A DNA stretch of 7,672 nucleotides from UBA8437 sp963933195 (lineage in GTDB: Bacteria > Planctomycetota > Planctomycetia > Planctomycetales > Planctomycetaceae), in NCBI GenBank assembly GCA_963933195.1, contig CAWVUS010000262.1, positions 1-7,672 of the forward strand, in the 5' to 3' direction. Below, one piece after another: positions 1 through 7,150 of this stretch. The notes below the pieces were generated by a model. The model saw only the letters and a program-made list of their open reading frames with translations. It did no database searches and was not told where the DNA came from. Position 1 is the stretch's first letter. Each line of letters starts with the position of its first letter. A program made the position numbers and the translations under genes.

Positions 1-1081
1 CCTGCAACGTCACGAAACCGCCGATCGACAGGTCGTTGCCGTCGTTGTAGGTCGGTGTGCCGTCGAGATCCCAGGTACTCGCCGCGTTGCGACCCAACAG
101 TGTGCCCCCGTTGCCCGTCAGCGTATTGATCCCGTCAAAACCACCGGTCAAGTCCACCTCGTTACCCCTCGCACCGTCAGCGTCGGAGGCGCCCGACAAG
201 TCCACAGAGTCAATCACGTCGCCCTGGAGGGTGTCGGCTCCGGACTCGCCGTCGATCGCACCGGTCAGCGTCGCATCGACGTCAAAGACATCATCCCCGG
301 CACCACCGTTGAGGTTGAAACTGCTGGCGACGGTGACGTTAAACGTGTCCTGGTCGGTGCCACCGTTGAGGTTTTCGACTCCGCTGAAGGTTCCGATGTC
401 CGTGACGTCACCGGCGTTGGTGGCAGTGATATCCCAGGTGTTGGTCCCGTCGGCTTGGGTGATCGTATCGTCGCCGGTTCCGCCGGTGATGTCGCCGGTC
501 AGTGTCGCTCCGCTGGCGATATTAAAGGTGTCGTCGCCTGTGCCCCCTGCGAGATTCTCGGTCCCGCTGAAATCGATGGTTCCCGCACCACCCACGTTCC
601 CCGAATCGCTGCCGGTGATGTTGAACGTGTTGGCTCCACCGACGTGGGTGAGCGTGTCGTCTCCGCCTTCACCGTCAAAATCGAGCGGATCGTTGACCCC
701 TGTCACGGTCAACGTGTCGTCCAGGTCGCCGAGGGCGACGTTGATCTCCGTCACATCACCCGCCACAGCCCCGATCGTGACCGTGATGGTACCGTCGCCT
801 GTTGCAGTGCCCGTGTCATCGGTGACGCTGATCACTTCGCTGGATTCAAAGGTGTACACCTCTCCAGCCACTGACACGGAGAGGCTCTCGGCCGCACTCG
901 CCGACCCGTTGAATGTCAAGACACCTGCCGTGAGATCAATCGACGACAGCAGCGTCCGGTCTTCCAGCAACTCGACCGCCGGTGCCGTTCTGTCATGCTG
1001 AATCCGGTGACGACGTCCGCGAAAAACTCGTCTCCTGGAGGACATCACCTTCAGTCGATCAAGCCAATGATTCAGATACAT
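1..1081 (-). CDS. Large LEDR-tagged, RTX/haemagglutinin-repeat surface protein (5' part, runs off left edge)
   Basis: Reading the minus strand from an ATG at 1081 gives 360 open codons to the window edge. An in-frame TAA at 1085-1087 lies just upstream, so 1081 is the first possible ATG; GAGTGAG (1088-1094) sits 6 bases before it as a plausible ribosome binding site. Residues 1-34 are basic (SSRRRVFRGRRHR) with no classical signal peptide. Residues 37-46 read ELLEDRTLLS, the LEPR-XLL-like tag known from the N-termini of large planctomycete proteins and thought to act in export or sorting. From about residue 50 the chain is beta-rich, acidic and Gly/Asp/Thr-rich. It carries RTX-like nonapeptides of GGxGxDxU type: GEGGDDTLT (138-145), GGTGDDTFN (179-187), GGTGDDTIT (200-208), GGAGDDVFD (259-267). 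Such repeats bind calcium in known families. The likely role is an exported or surface adhesin or structural protein; the substrate is unknown. Total length and C-terminus cannot be seen. The gene is divergent from the large plus-strand gene. Confidence 0.88.
   Translation of the reverse strand, partial: MYLNHWLDRLKVMSSRRRVFRGRRHRIQHDRTAPAVELLEDRTLLSSIDLTAGVLTFNGSASAAESLSVSVAGEVYTFESSEVISVTDDTGTATGDGTITVTIGAVAGDVTEINVALGDLDDTLTVTGVNDPLDFDGEGGDDTLTHVGGANTFNITGSDSGNVGGAGTIDFSGTENLAGGTGDDTFNIASGATLTGDITGGTGDDTITQADGTNTWDITATNAGDVTDIGTFSGVENLNGGTDQDTFNVTVASSFNLNGGAGDDVFDVDATLTGAIDGESGADTLQGDVIDSVDLSGASDADGARGNEVDLTGGFDGINTLTGNGGTLLGRNAASTWDLDGTPTYNDGNDLSIGGFVTLQ
257..631 (-). repeat. Two tandem ~60-residue haemagglutinin/RTX-type protein repeats
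   Basis: Two successive units lie inside the minus-strand adhesin. Unit A covers about residues 151-213 and unit B starts at residue 214. Both follow the same order: NT[FW][ND]IT, a Gly/Val-rich stretch, FSGxENLxGGT, DTFN, then a second GG-x-GDD. A third, more diverged unit probably begins at about residue 335 (STWDLDG) and is cut by the window edge. The pattern NTWxITxxNAG followed by FSGxENLxGG is familiar from bacterial filamentous haemagglutinin-like and RTX-like repeat proteins. The similarity is clear in protein and weak in DNA, which indicates old rather than recent duplication. Confidence 0.7.
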
Positions 1082-1254
1082 TCTTTACTCACTCGGCGAA
1101 AAGCCTGCAAAAAATACCGTCACGGGTCGGAGGGCAACGGGTGAACAACAACTCGAACGAATGAAAACCAGCCACCAATCGCGACTGAAATATTTGCCCA
1201 TCTTGCCTAACCGCACCATCCCGTTTCATTTATCGACCTAAAAGAGACTCCACG

Positions 1255-1479
1255 ATGAACAAAACGTACCGGTTTTTATCGTGTGAAACGGGTTTCTTGA
1301 CCCAATAGCGATTCCATAAAATTGGCTTCGAAGCAGAATTGCTGCACGAACAGTTTGACCGACGCACAGACTCCATTCGGTCAGGGCATTGGTGGCTGCA
1401 TTGGCATACCCGTCTGTACGACAAACCCTTGCAAAACCCGGTATTTCGGGTCATTCTCACCAACTCGGGCAACGATTGA
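1255..1479 (+). pseudogene. Doubtful small ORF interrupted by an in-frame TAG
   Basis: An ATG at 1255 is preceded by an AAAGAGA stretch about 8 bases upstream, a reasonable ribosome binding site. It opens 17 codons (MNKTYRFLSCETGFLTQ), then a TAG at 1306-1308. The same frame continues open for 56 more codons to a TGA at 1477-1479. The second part is protein-like in composition, with a Trp/His-rich segment (GHWWLHWHTRLYDKP). If the TAG is a point mutation, this would be a decayed gene of about 74 residues. I recognise no family. A stretch this short at about 50% GC can easily be open by chance, so the call is weak. Confidence 0.18.
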
Positions 1480-1553
1480 GTGACGCCCGTGAGAGCCGAT
1501 GGCGAGAGAAGGATCTCGGTTCCGAATCGGTCACGGCAACTCCGCCGACACGT

Positions 1554-1558
1554 GGAAG
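1554..1558 (+). promoter_or_regulatory. Ribosome binding site that decides the start of the large gene
   Basis: GGAAG lies 8 bases before the ATG at 1567. The reading frame is also open upstream to a GTG at 1480, which directly follows a TGA at 1477-1479. The 29 extra residues (TPVRADGERRISVPNRSR onward) do not look like a membrane-protein N-terminus, and no purine-rich Shine-Dalgarno stands at a good distance before the GTG. The ATG at 1567 is therefore preferred. A further in-frame ATG at 1684 sits just before the membrane segment and cannot be excluded. Confidence 0.45.
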
Positions 1559-1566
1559 CAAGTTAC

Positions 1567-4500
1567 ATGTCCAACCCGAGTGAAGAGACGGGTAGTTGGA
1601 AGACGCTTCCGCCGGATTCCCAGGTGACATATCCCTCGCGGCCCGCCCAGGAATGGCGTCGAACCAGCGAATCAGACAACTCGATGCTCGCACAGATCCC
1701 GTTGTGGGCACGACGATTCCTGGGAGGATTGGCCACAGCAGGCCTGGCCGGTGCCATCATTTTGCTGTTGCTGCTTCGGCTGAGTGATCCGGCCACCGAA
1801 CCCGAGTTTCACGTGATCGGGATCTCTCCCTACAACGCCCCGGGGATCCCGCCCAATGCGTTTGGCCAGGAAGACGCCGAAGCGTTCGTTACCGCCTACA
1901 ACGCCGAGTACATCCCCGATCAATTGACCGGTGAAGGCTTGCGTCTGACGCTCGACAATTTTTCCAACAGCGACAGTGGCAAGGACAGCAACCTGATCGT
2001 GTTGCTCAGCCTGCACGGCATCGTCGCAATGCGTGACGACGATCAGCCCCAGGCCCTCTTCCTGGCCCTGGACGCCACTCCCGACAGTCCGTTCCTGTCA
2101 GTTCCCGGCACCCAGGACAGCACGAGCCCTGTGATCGGCCTGGAGGAAATCCTCGGCTCGCTGAAAAGCACTCCCGCCGAGAATGTCCTGCTACTGATCG
2201 ATGTCGGCCGACTCGCCCCCAACTGGCGACTCGGACACCTCGGCAATGACCTGCCCACACAGCTCAGGACCGAGATCGAGAAACTGGCTCCCGAGAACCT
2301 GCATGTCATCCTCTCGACCGATGACGGCGAGACCAGTTGGACCATGGACGCGGCGCGACAGTCGGTGTTTTCTCATTTCGTACTCCAGGGGCTGGCCGGG
2401 GCCGCCGACGGCTGGCACACGCCGGAATCGAACATCGCGCGAGGCGACGCAACCACAAACCACCGGGTGAGTTGCAGCGAATTGGCCAGTTACGTGCAAC
2501 ATCACGTTCAGCAATGGGCCCAGCAGAATCGTGGCGTGACTCAGACGGTGTCCTGGATACCCGCCCGGTCCAAAACTCCGGACTTCGATCTGGTCGCTGT
2601 CGGCGATGTGAGTCCGACGGAATCCGACACGGCGACCGACGAGTCTTCAGAACCCGACGAGGATGGCAGCCAGAAAGACGCCGATGACACGGCCGCCCCG
2701 GAATCCGATGACGTCGACCCGAAGTCAAAGCCCAAGAAGACTGACGGCAAGAAAGCAGCTCCGGCCGACGCACCGCCCGAATCGAAATCCGAGCAGACAG
2801 CCGAATCGGATCCAACTGCTCCAGGATCCGGAGACCCGCCCGACGCCACACCATCGGCAGCGGAGATCGCCGCTGCCCTGGGTCGTCTCGACGAACTCTG
2901 GCAACAGCGAGACGCGCTCCGGCAGACCCAACGGGCGGCACTGTTCAGCCCCCGATCGTGGCGGGCCCTGCAGACCCGACTGTTGCGTTCCGAGCAACTG
3001 ATCCGATGCCAGTCGGATGCCACGACTGAACTGCAACGGGCCTCGGACCTTTTGGCTGCCATCACCGCCCAGGTCTCCGGAGGGCCGGTGTATTCGAAGC
3101 TCGAACGCTCGACTCGATCCTCGCTCCCAATCCTGAAATTGACGGTGTCACCCACCGACCGATTGGACGACACCAAAAAGACCGCGATCCGAACACTTGT
3201 CGAGGCCGCCTGGACACTGCCCGAAACACGTCCTGCTCAGCCGGCCGTCAAGACACCCGCCGCCAAACCGGCCGAAAAGGCAGCCACCAACGCCCCCCCC
3301 CTGCCCCCCGCCAAGCCCCCCGCCAACGACGAGACGCCAAAGATTCAGACACGGCAGGAGGCGATCGCGGGACTGGTTGCCCAATTTCCCGAAACCGGGC
3401 CGGGTCGCCGTGCTGCCCGGATAGAACTTGCTGGCCAACTCATCAGGCAATTGGCTTCCAACACGCAGTTCACCGAACAGGACCTGGGAAAATCCCGACC
3501 GCTCTTGGAACTCATCGGCGAACCGGCACTCCCGTCGGAACTCGTTTCTTTGAAACGACTTGCGGACCTCGCACTGCGTTCTGGCGAACTGGGAATCCGG
3601 TGGAACAAGAGCTTTGCGACACTGTGCCACGCGGTGTTCACGCTACGGGTTGGCCTCGAAGAATTCGCTGCCAGCAACTCCGATCTGCTGCCACGACTCG
3701 GTGATGATCTGGACAAGGCTCTGCAACACACCACCGCAGCCGAGAGATGGCTGGAACAAGGGGCTGGCAATCATGCCCGAACACAATTCCAGTTGGCCGA
3801 AACTTTCCACAAGGCGTTGGCCACCAACGCGACCCTGATTCGCCACGCCGTCCTACTCCGTGCCAGGCTGATGATCGAGCTTCCGGACCTCGCCAGGTGG
3901 GTGGCTCACCGCATGGAAGCCGACCCCACACGGTGCCAGCAGGCCGCGCTCCCCCAACCGGCCAAGGAACTCCTCAACAGCCGAGGCCGATTCGCGAATC
4001 TCGACCGCAGCCCATTGAAGGAGCAGGAAGAGAAGAACCTGCTGCGGATGATCCTGGCCGCTCGAGAATTGAACCAGTTGCTCGGCGACACCTCCCACGA
4101 CGTGAAGACCCGCACGGCCCTGGCCGAGGTCTGCCGGAAACTCGACGGAGAATACGAGGCCTTCCAGGCCACGTTCAACAGGCACGTTGATGAACTCAAC
4201 CAGGTGCCACCCGGCGACATCACCCCATTTCAGTGGCGCGACATCGACCTGCTGATGATGGTCCCGTGGATTTCCGGGACCAGTCGCAGCGAACTCCGCA
4301 CGCGGCTGCTCACCATCCGCCCCTCGACGGTTGCCAGCGACGCGGAAACCAGGCAGCGCGAGTTGGCCGGTGTCTGGCAGGCATTCTGGGCCATCCAGAC
4401 TCTCTCCCTGGCCGTCCCGGCCACCACCGACTCGACCGACAAGAAGCGGACGGCTGAAGGCCCCGTCGAACTGGAAACGCTCTGGACCCTGTGGGACGAA

Positions 4501-7008
4501 TTCATCAACGCCAGCGCGGTTGGCCAGGAACGCAGCGGTCATCCCACGATGGTTGCACGCCTTCGTCTCGGCCGAGAAATCAATCGTGCCTGGCGACGGA
4601 TTGCCGACGATCTGGATGACCCGTCCAGGACCTCACCGACCCAGGTGCGACAACAGGCACTGCTGGTCCGGTCCCTGGACGGTGCCGACGCTCCCGATCC
4701 TCGACTGGATCGTGTCGATTCGATCGTCCAGGTGAACCGCACCAGGACCACACAGAACCTGCTGAAGCAACGCAAGGACTGGTCCCTGCGACAACAGCCC
4801 CCCGAGTGGCTCAAGACCTGGCTGCCGCAGAGAATCGAATGCGCGCTGAAGACGGCTCGCGCCGATTCCAGCCATGACATCCGGCTTTCGATACCCGACC
4901 AGGGCCTGGACGGGTCCTGGAAACTGGCATTCGAGGGCAGCAGCAAGATCCACCCGACTCTCAACGGCCAGAACATCACTGCCCCGCTGAGTGTCACTCG
5001 CGAGACAATCGACGGCCTGCGGATCCAACTCGACAAGGATGTCGGCCACTCGCGGAAATGGCTGGCCATCGCACTGCTGGACAAGTCCGGTTTCCCGGTG
5101 GCACTGGAGAGGGTCCCGGTGATTCCGCCGTTCGACCCGACCAAGTGGCGGATCGTTTTCTTGGCCGATGGTGAGAGCAAAGACTTTCGGATCGATCAAC
5201 AAAGTGGCCGCAACGAACTGGTGACCACCGCCTCGGGCACACCGGTTGCCATCCTGCGGCTGCCCCCATCAGCCGACGCCCCTGTTGAACCCATGCCAGC
5301 TACCGCCCCGGGCAAGGCGGCCGGGGACAAGGCCCCCGCCCCGAAAAAGCCGGACCCGTCGGTGCTGCAACTGACCCCATTCCTGGTGCGACCAGAGAAC
5401 GATGACAGCAAGAGTGTCTCGGTCAAAGTGTTGCGACGGACCAGCGACGGCAAACGCCAGCAGTTCCTCCAGGGTGAATTCCCCCTGGAACAGTCCGACC
5501 GACTGCTGCCGCTCACATTCCAGTCACCCGGCGAGAAGCCGTTCTCCCAGGCAGAACTCTCGCACGGGTTCATCTTCGAACTGGAACTGCGAGGAAATTC
5601 GGAATCCAAGACCGTCGCCTACCGGATTCAGCCCGACTTCTGGCATCCCCGCGACTTCCTGCGTGTCGGCAACCCGCAATTCCAGGACTTCCGACTGTCG
5701 CTGGAACTGGGGCAACAGTTTGGCATCGACTCGCAGGTGCCACGGATGCTGGACGTCGAATTGTGCCTGCCGAGCGAGTTGCAGGCATTGGCCAGGGATT
5801 CGTTCTTGAAAACCCGGGTCGGTTCCCAGGGCGAGACGCTCTACGTGGAGTTCGACGAATCCGACCTCGACCGCCTGGCGGGGCCGTGGCCCATCGGGCT
5901 GAAGGTGGCCGGATACCCCCGCGCATTCAGTTGGACGCTCGAACACGGTTTCCCGGCCGCGACCAGGCCCGCGGGACTCCGGGTGATTGCCCCGCAAAAA
6001 GGGCCCATTTTCGAAAAGGGTTCCAGGGACAAGCCGGGCCGTCTGCTGTTCGACATCAACTCGCCCGAACTCGATCGGCAAAACCGTCGCGATCCCTGGA
6101 AACTCGACACCGGACGAATCATTCGATACCGGTTTGCGGCCAGGGATCCGAAACTGGTCAGCCCCTCCGGGCTGTTCGCATTGCGGTACCCGGTCCACAA
6201 GAGATTCGACCTGGTCGGCCTGTCCAAGACCGGGGCCTGGGAAATCCGTCGGCGTGTCGACGACCACCATATTGTCGCAGCCGGCGACGTCCGGTTCCCC
6301 GCCCGTCCGGGCAGGTACTCGCTCGAGGCTGTCCTGGAGACTGGTGACCGCATCACGTTCCAGGCGCCGCCGATGGAAATCGGGATCGACACCGCCCGCA
6401 GCAAGCCCCGCGTCGCCATCACCGGCGTCGCGGGCCGTTTCGAACTCGGTCCGGACCTCAAGGTCGAGGTGACCGCCAACGACGCCGAGTCGGGAATTCG
6501 GCAGTTGGCTGTTGGCTTCGACACCGACAAGGACGGCAAACTCGCCGAGAAGGAAACCCTGGCCACCAGGCAACTGGCCGGAACCGACATCCTCACAACC
6601 TCCCGCGTCACCCTCACCCTGCCCGCGGCCAAGATTCCCCAGGCCGTTGGAAAACATGAACTGCTGGCCAGTGCCACCAACGGCATCAATGTCTCCAGTG
6701 AACACGCCAATCGCACGATCACCTTCGTCCTGGCCAAGGCGATCGTGGTGGTGACGGGCAAACGACTGGGCCTTCGCAGCGCCAAGTTGACACTACAGAG
6801 GACTGGCGGCAATCCCCAGGAATTCATCGTGGGCCGTCGGGCAAACGCCAAGAAAAATCGCACCGAAGTCATGGCCGGTGAGTACACGGTCACTGACATC
6901 GCAACCGGCAAGAAATGGAAGATCACGGTCAAGCCACGCGTGAACCTGGCCGTCACTGTCGACTATTCCAATCCCAAGGACCCACAGTTGACCGAACCCG
7001 CCCCGTAG
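1567..7008 (+). CDS. Giant single-pass membrane protein with inactive caspase-like (C14-type) domain, helical region and C-terminal beta domains
   Basis: The protein has 1813 residues; the chosen ATG has GGAAG 8 bases upstream. Residues 1-50 are polar, ending in WARR before a transmembrane helix at about 51-70; the positive-inside rule puts the C-terminal bulk in the periplasm. Residues 80-332 match the peptidase C14/caspase-like fold in order: HVIGISPY; LIVLLSLHG with the His at 150; FLALDATPD; VIGLEEIL; VLLLIDVGR, where the catalytic Cys should stand but Gly214 does; HVILSTDDGETSW (247-258); SVFSHFVLQGLAGAADG (266-282). The only Cys up to residue 332 is Cys303, outside the active site, so protease activity is unlikely. 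An acidic Ser/Asp/Pro linker (349-430) leads to a helical, possibly coiled-coil part (431 to about 520), a Pro/Ala linker (556-592) and a long helical region (593 to about 1100). Residues 1105-1813 are beta-rich, interrupted by a Pro/Ala/Lys linker (1233-1265). Residues 1613-1722 look Ig-like and contain the EF-hand loop DTDKDGKLAEKE (1652-1663). The last 90 residues resemble a small beta sandwich. The role is unknown; it is most likely an envelope scaffold or sensor, perhaps co-transcribed with the next gene. Confidence 0.9.
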   Translation: MSNPSEETGSWKTLPPDSQVTYPSRPAQEWRRTSESDNSMLAQIPLWARRFLGGLATAGLAGAIILLLLLRLSDPATEPEFHVIGISPYNAPGIPPNAFGQEDAEAFVTAYNAEYIPDQLTGEGLRLTLDNFSNSDSGKDSNLIVLLSLHGIVAMRDDDQPQALFLALDATPDSPFLSVPGTQDSTSPVIGLEEILGSLKSTPAENVLLLIDVGRLAPNWRLGHLGNDLPTQLRTEIEKLAPENLHVILSTDDGETSWTMDAARQSVFSHFVLQGLAGAADGWHTPESNIARGDATTNHRVSCSELASYVQHHVQQWAQQNRGVTQTVSWIPARSKTPDFDLVAVGDVSPTESDTATDESSEPDEDGSQKDADDTAAPESDDVDPKSKPKKTDGKKAAPADAPPESKSEQTAESDPTAPGSGDPPDATPSAAEIAAALGRLDELWQQRDALRQTQRAALFSPRSWRALQTRLLRSEQLIRCQSDATTELQRASDLLAAITAQVSGGPVYSKLERSTRSSLPILKLTVSPTDRLDDTKKTAIRTLVEAAWTLPETRPAQPAVKTPAAKPAEKAATNAPPLPPAKPPANDETPKIQTRQEAIAGLVAQFPETGPGRRAARIELAGQLIRQLASNTQFTEQDLGKSRPLLELIGEPALPSELVSLKRLADLALRSGELGIRWNKSFATLCHAVFTLRVGLEEFAASNSDLLPRLGDDLDKALQHTTAAERWLEQGAGNHARTQFQLAETFHKALATNATLIRHAVLLRARLMIELPDLARWVAHRMEADPTRCQQAALPQPAKELLNSRGRFANLDRSPLKEQEEKNLLRMILAARELNQLLGDTSHDVKTRTALAEVCRKLDGEYEAFQATFNRHVDELNQVPPGDITPFQWRDIDLLMMVPWISGTSRSELRTRLLTIRPSTVASDAETRQRELAGVWQAFWAIQTLSLAVPATTDSTDKKRTAEGPVELETLWTLWDEFINASAVGQERSGHPTMVARLRLGREINRAWRRIADDLDDPSRTSPTQVRQQALLVRSLDGADAPDPRLDRVDSIVQVNRTRTTQNLLKQRKDWSLRQQPPEWLKTWLPQRIECALKTARADSSHDIRLSIPDQGLDGSWKLAFEGSSKIHPTLNGQNITAPLSVTRETIDGLRIQLDKDVGHSRKWLAIALLDKSGFPVALERVPVIPPFDPTKWRIVFLADGESKDFRIDQQSGRNELVTTASGTPVAILRLPPSADAPVEPMPATAPGKAAGDKAPAPKKPDPSVLQLTPFLVRPENDDSKSVSVKVLRRTSDGKRQQFLQGEFPLEQSDRLLPLTFQSPGEKPFSQAELSHGFIFELELRGNSESKTVAYRIQPDFWHPRDFLRVGNPQFQDFRLSLELGQQFGIDSQVPRMLDVELCLPSELQALARDSFLKTRVGSQGETLYVEFDESDLDRLAGPWPIGLKVAGYPRAFSWTLEHGFPAATRPAGLRVIAPQKGPIFEKGSRDKPGRLLFDINSPELDRQNRRDPWKLDTGRIIRYRFAARDPKLVSPSGLFALRYPVHKRFDLVGLSKTGAWEIRRRVDDHHIVAAGDVRFPARPGRYSLEAVLETGDRITFQAPPMEIGIDTARSKPRVAITGVAGRFELGPDLKVEVTANDAESGIRQLAVGFDTDKDGKLAEKETLATRQLAGTDILTTSRVTLTLPAAKIPQAVGKHELLASATNGINVSSEHANRTITFVLAKAIVVVTGKRLGLRSAKLTLQRTGGNPQEFIVGRRANAKKNRTEVMAGEYTVTDIATGKKWKITVKPRVNLAVTVDYSNPKDPQLTEPAP
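1804..2562 (+). other. Pseudo-caspase domain (residues 80-332 of the giant protein)
   Basis: This segment follows the C14 caspase-like order closely. A first beta strand with GISPY is followed by a helix containing the QEDAEAF equivalent of the usual xxDAxxL. The His-Gly strand follows (His codon 2014-2016), then a strand ending in the usual DA (LALDATPD), and a helix GLEEIL where active relatives have xSLDEL. Next comes the strand LLLID followed by V-G-R (Gly codon 2206-2208) where active members have D-x-C-R. The family-typical SxF...LxGLxGxADG segment and an SEL helix close the domain. The fold call rests on motif order, not on a database search. Confidence 0.75.
6520..6555 (+). other. EF-hand-type calcium-binding loop in an Ig-like domain
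   Basis: The codons give DTDKDGKLAEKE at residues 1652-1663 of the giant protein. It has Asp at loop positions 1, 3 and 5, Gly at 6, a hydrophobic Leu at 8 and Glu at 12, the full EF-hand/dockerin loop consensus. It lies between beta-like stretches (RQLAVGF before, TRQLAGTDI after), so it is probably an isolated loop inserted in a beta domain and not a helix-loop-helix pair. Calcium binding is inferred from the residues alone. Confidence 0.6.
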
Positions 7009-7150
7009 TCACAGCCGGCGGTTTTGCTTGATTCCCCATTCCGATCTCTGCCCCTGTCAAATGAACTTCACGCCACACCCCTGCCACCTCACCGACAACA
7101 CGGCAGTGAATTCTCGGCTGGACCACAACTGGAAAGAACGAGTGACCTAG
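7009..7150 (+). other. Short intergenic gap with a 29-codon ORF abutting the next start
   Basis: These 142 bases separate two genes of the same orientation. I see no GC-rich hairpin followed by a T-run, so read-through from the large gene is possible. A small ORF (ATG 7061, TAG 7148-7150) encodes 29 residues (MNFTPHPCHLTDNTAVNSRL, then nine more). It is in the same frame as the next gene, with its stop codon directly touching the next ATG at 7151. It may be chance or a translated leader; no family is recognised. GAG at 7140-7142, 8 bases before 7151, is a weak ribosome binding site; GGAAAG at 7131-7136 is stronger but 14 bases away. Confidence 0.3.

Larger units (their letters stand above)
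1082..1566. promoter_or_regulatory. Divergent intergenic region
   Basis: This stretch of about 485 bases lies between the start codons of two divergent genes, so both promoters should be here. It is visibly more AT-rich than the flanking coding DNA, most clearly around 1190-1330. For the minus-strand gene, TTGCCC (1132-1137) and TATTTT (1111-1116), read on the minus strand, are 15 bases apart and would give a leader of some 25 bases; this is a weak candidate. For the plus-strand gene, TTGACC (1297-1302) with TAAAAT (1317-1322) has a spacer of only 14 bases, too short for a good sigma-70 promoter. A perfect 10-bp palindrome (GCTTCGAAGC, 1325-1334) and a short hairpin ACCCG-GTATTT-CGGGT (1436-1451) are present. 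No RNA gene or riboswitch is recognised. Confidence 0.5.

Noticed and set aside
57..1001. Long open frame on the plus strand (314 codons), Pro/Ser/Val-rich
   Set aside because: It is the antisense of the minus-strand adhesin. The minus-strand product shows clear RTX-type repeats and the LEDR tag, while the plus-strand product is a low-complexity mirror of those repeats.
1297..1322. Sigma-70-like promoter TTGACC / TAAAAT for the giant gene
   Set aside because: The spacer is only 14 bases, and planctomycete promoter consensus is not well enough known to call it on two hexamers.
1230..1472. 80-codon open frame on the minus strand in the intergenic region
   Set aside because: It is rich in Cys, Ser and Arg without a recognisable motif or convincing ribosome binding site, and it overlaps the equally doubtful plus-strand frame; it is probably chance.
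1480..1566. N-terminal extension of the giant gene from GTG 1480
   Set aside because: There is no good ribosome binding site at the right distance, the 29 residues look like translated non-coding DNA, and ATG 1567 has GGAAG at 8 bases.
3293..3325. C-rich tract (runs of six to eight C) as a possible phase-variable slippage site
   Set aside because: The tract simply encodes the Pro-rich linker PPLPPAKPP, and the frame is intact on both sides; nothing else suggests slippage.
5524..6705. Open frame of 393 codons on the minus strand
   Set aside because: It lies wholly antisense to the giant gene, whose frame is continuous and shows domain-like sequence. Such shadows are common in GC-rich coding DNA.
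5841..6956. Open frame of 371 codons on the minus strand
   Set aside because: It is antisense to the beta-domain part of the giant gene, with a Ser/Arg/Pro-rich composition typical of shadow frames.
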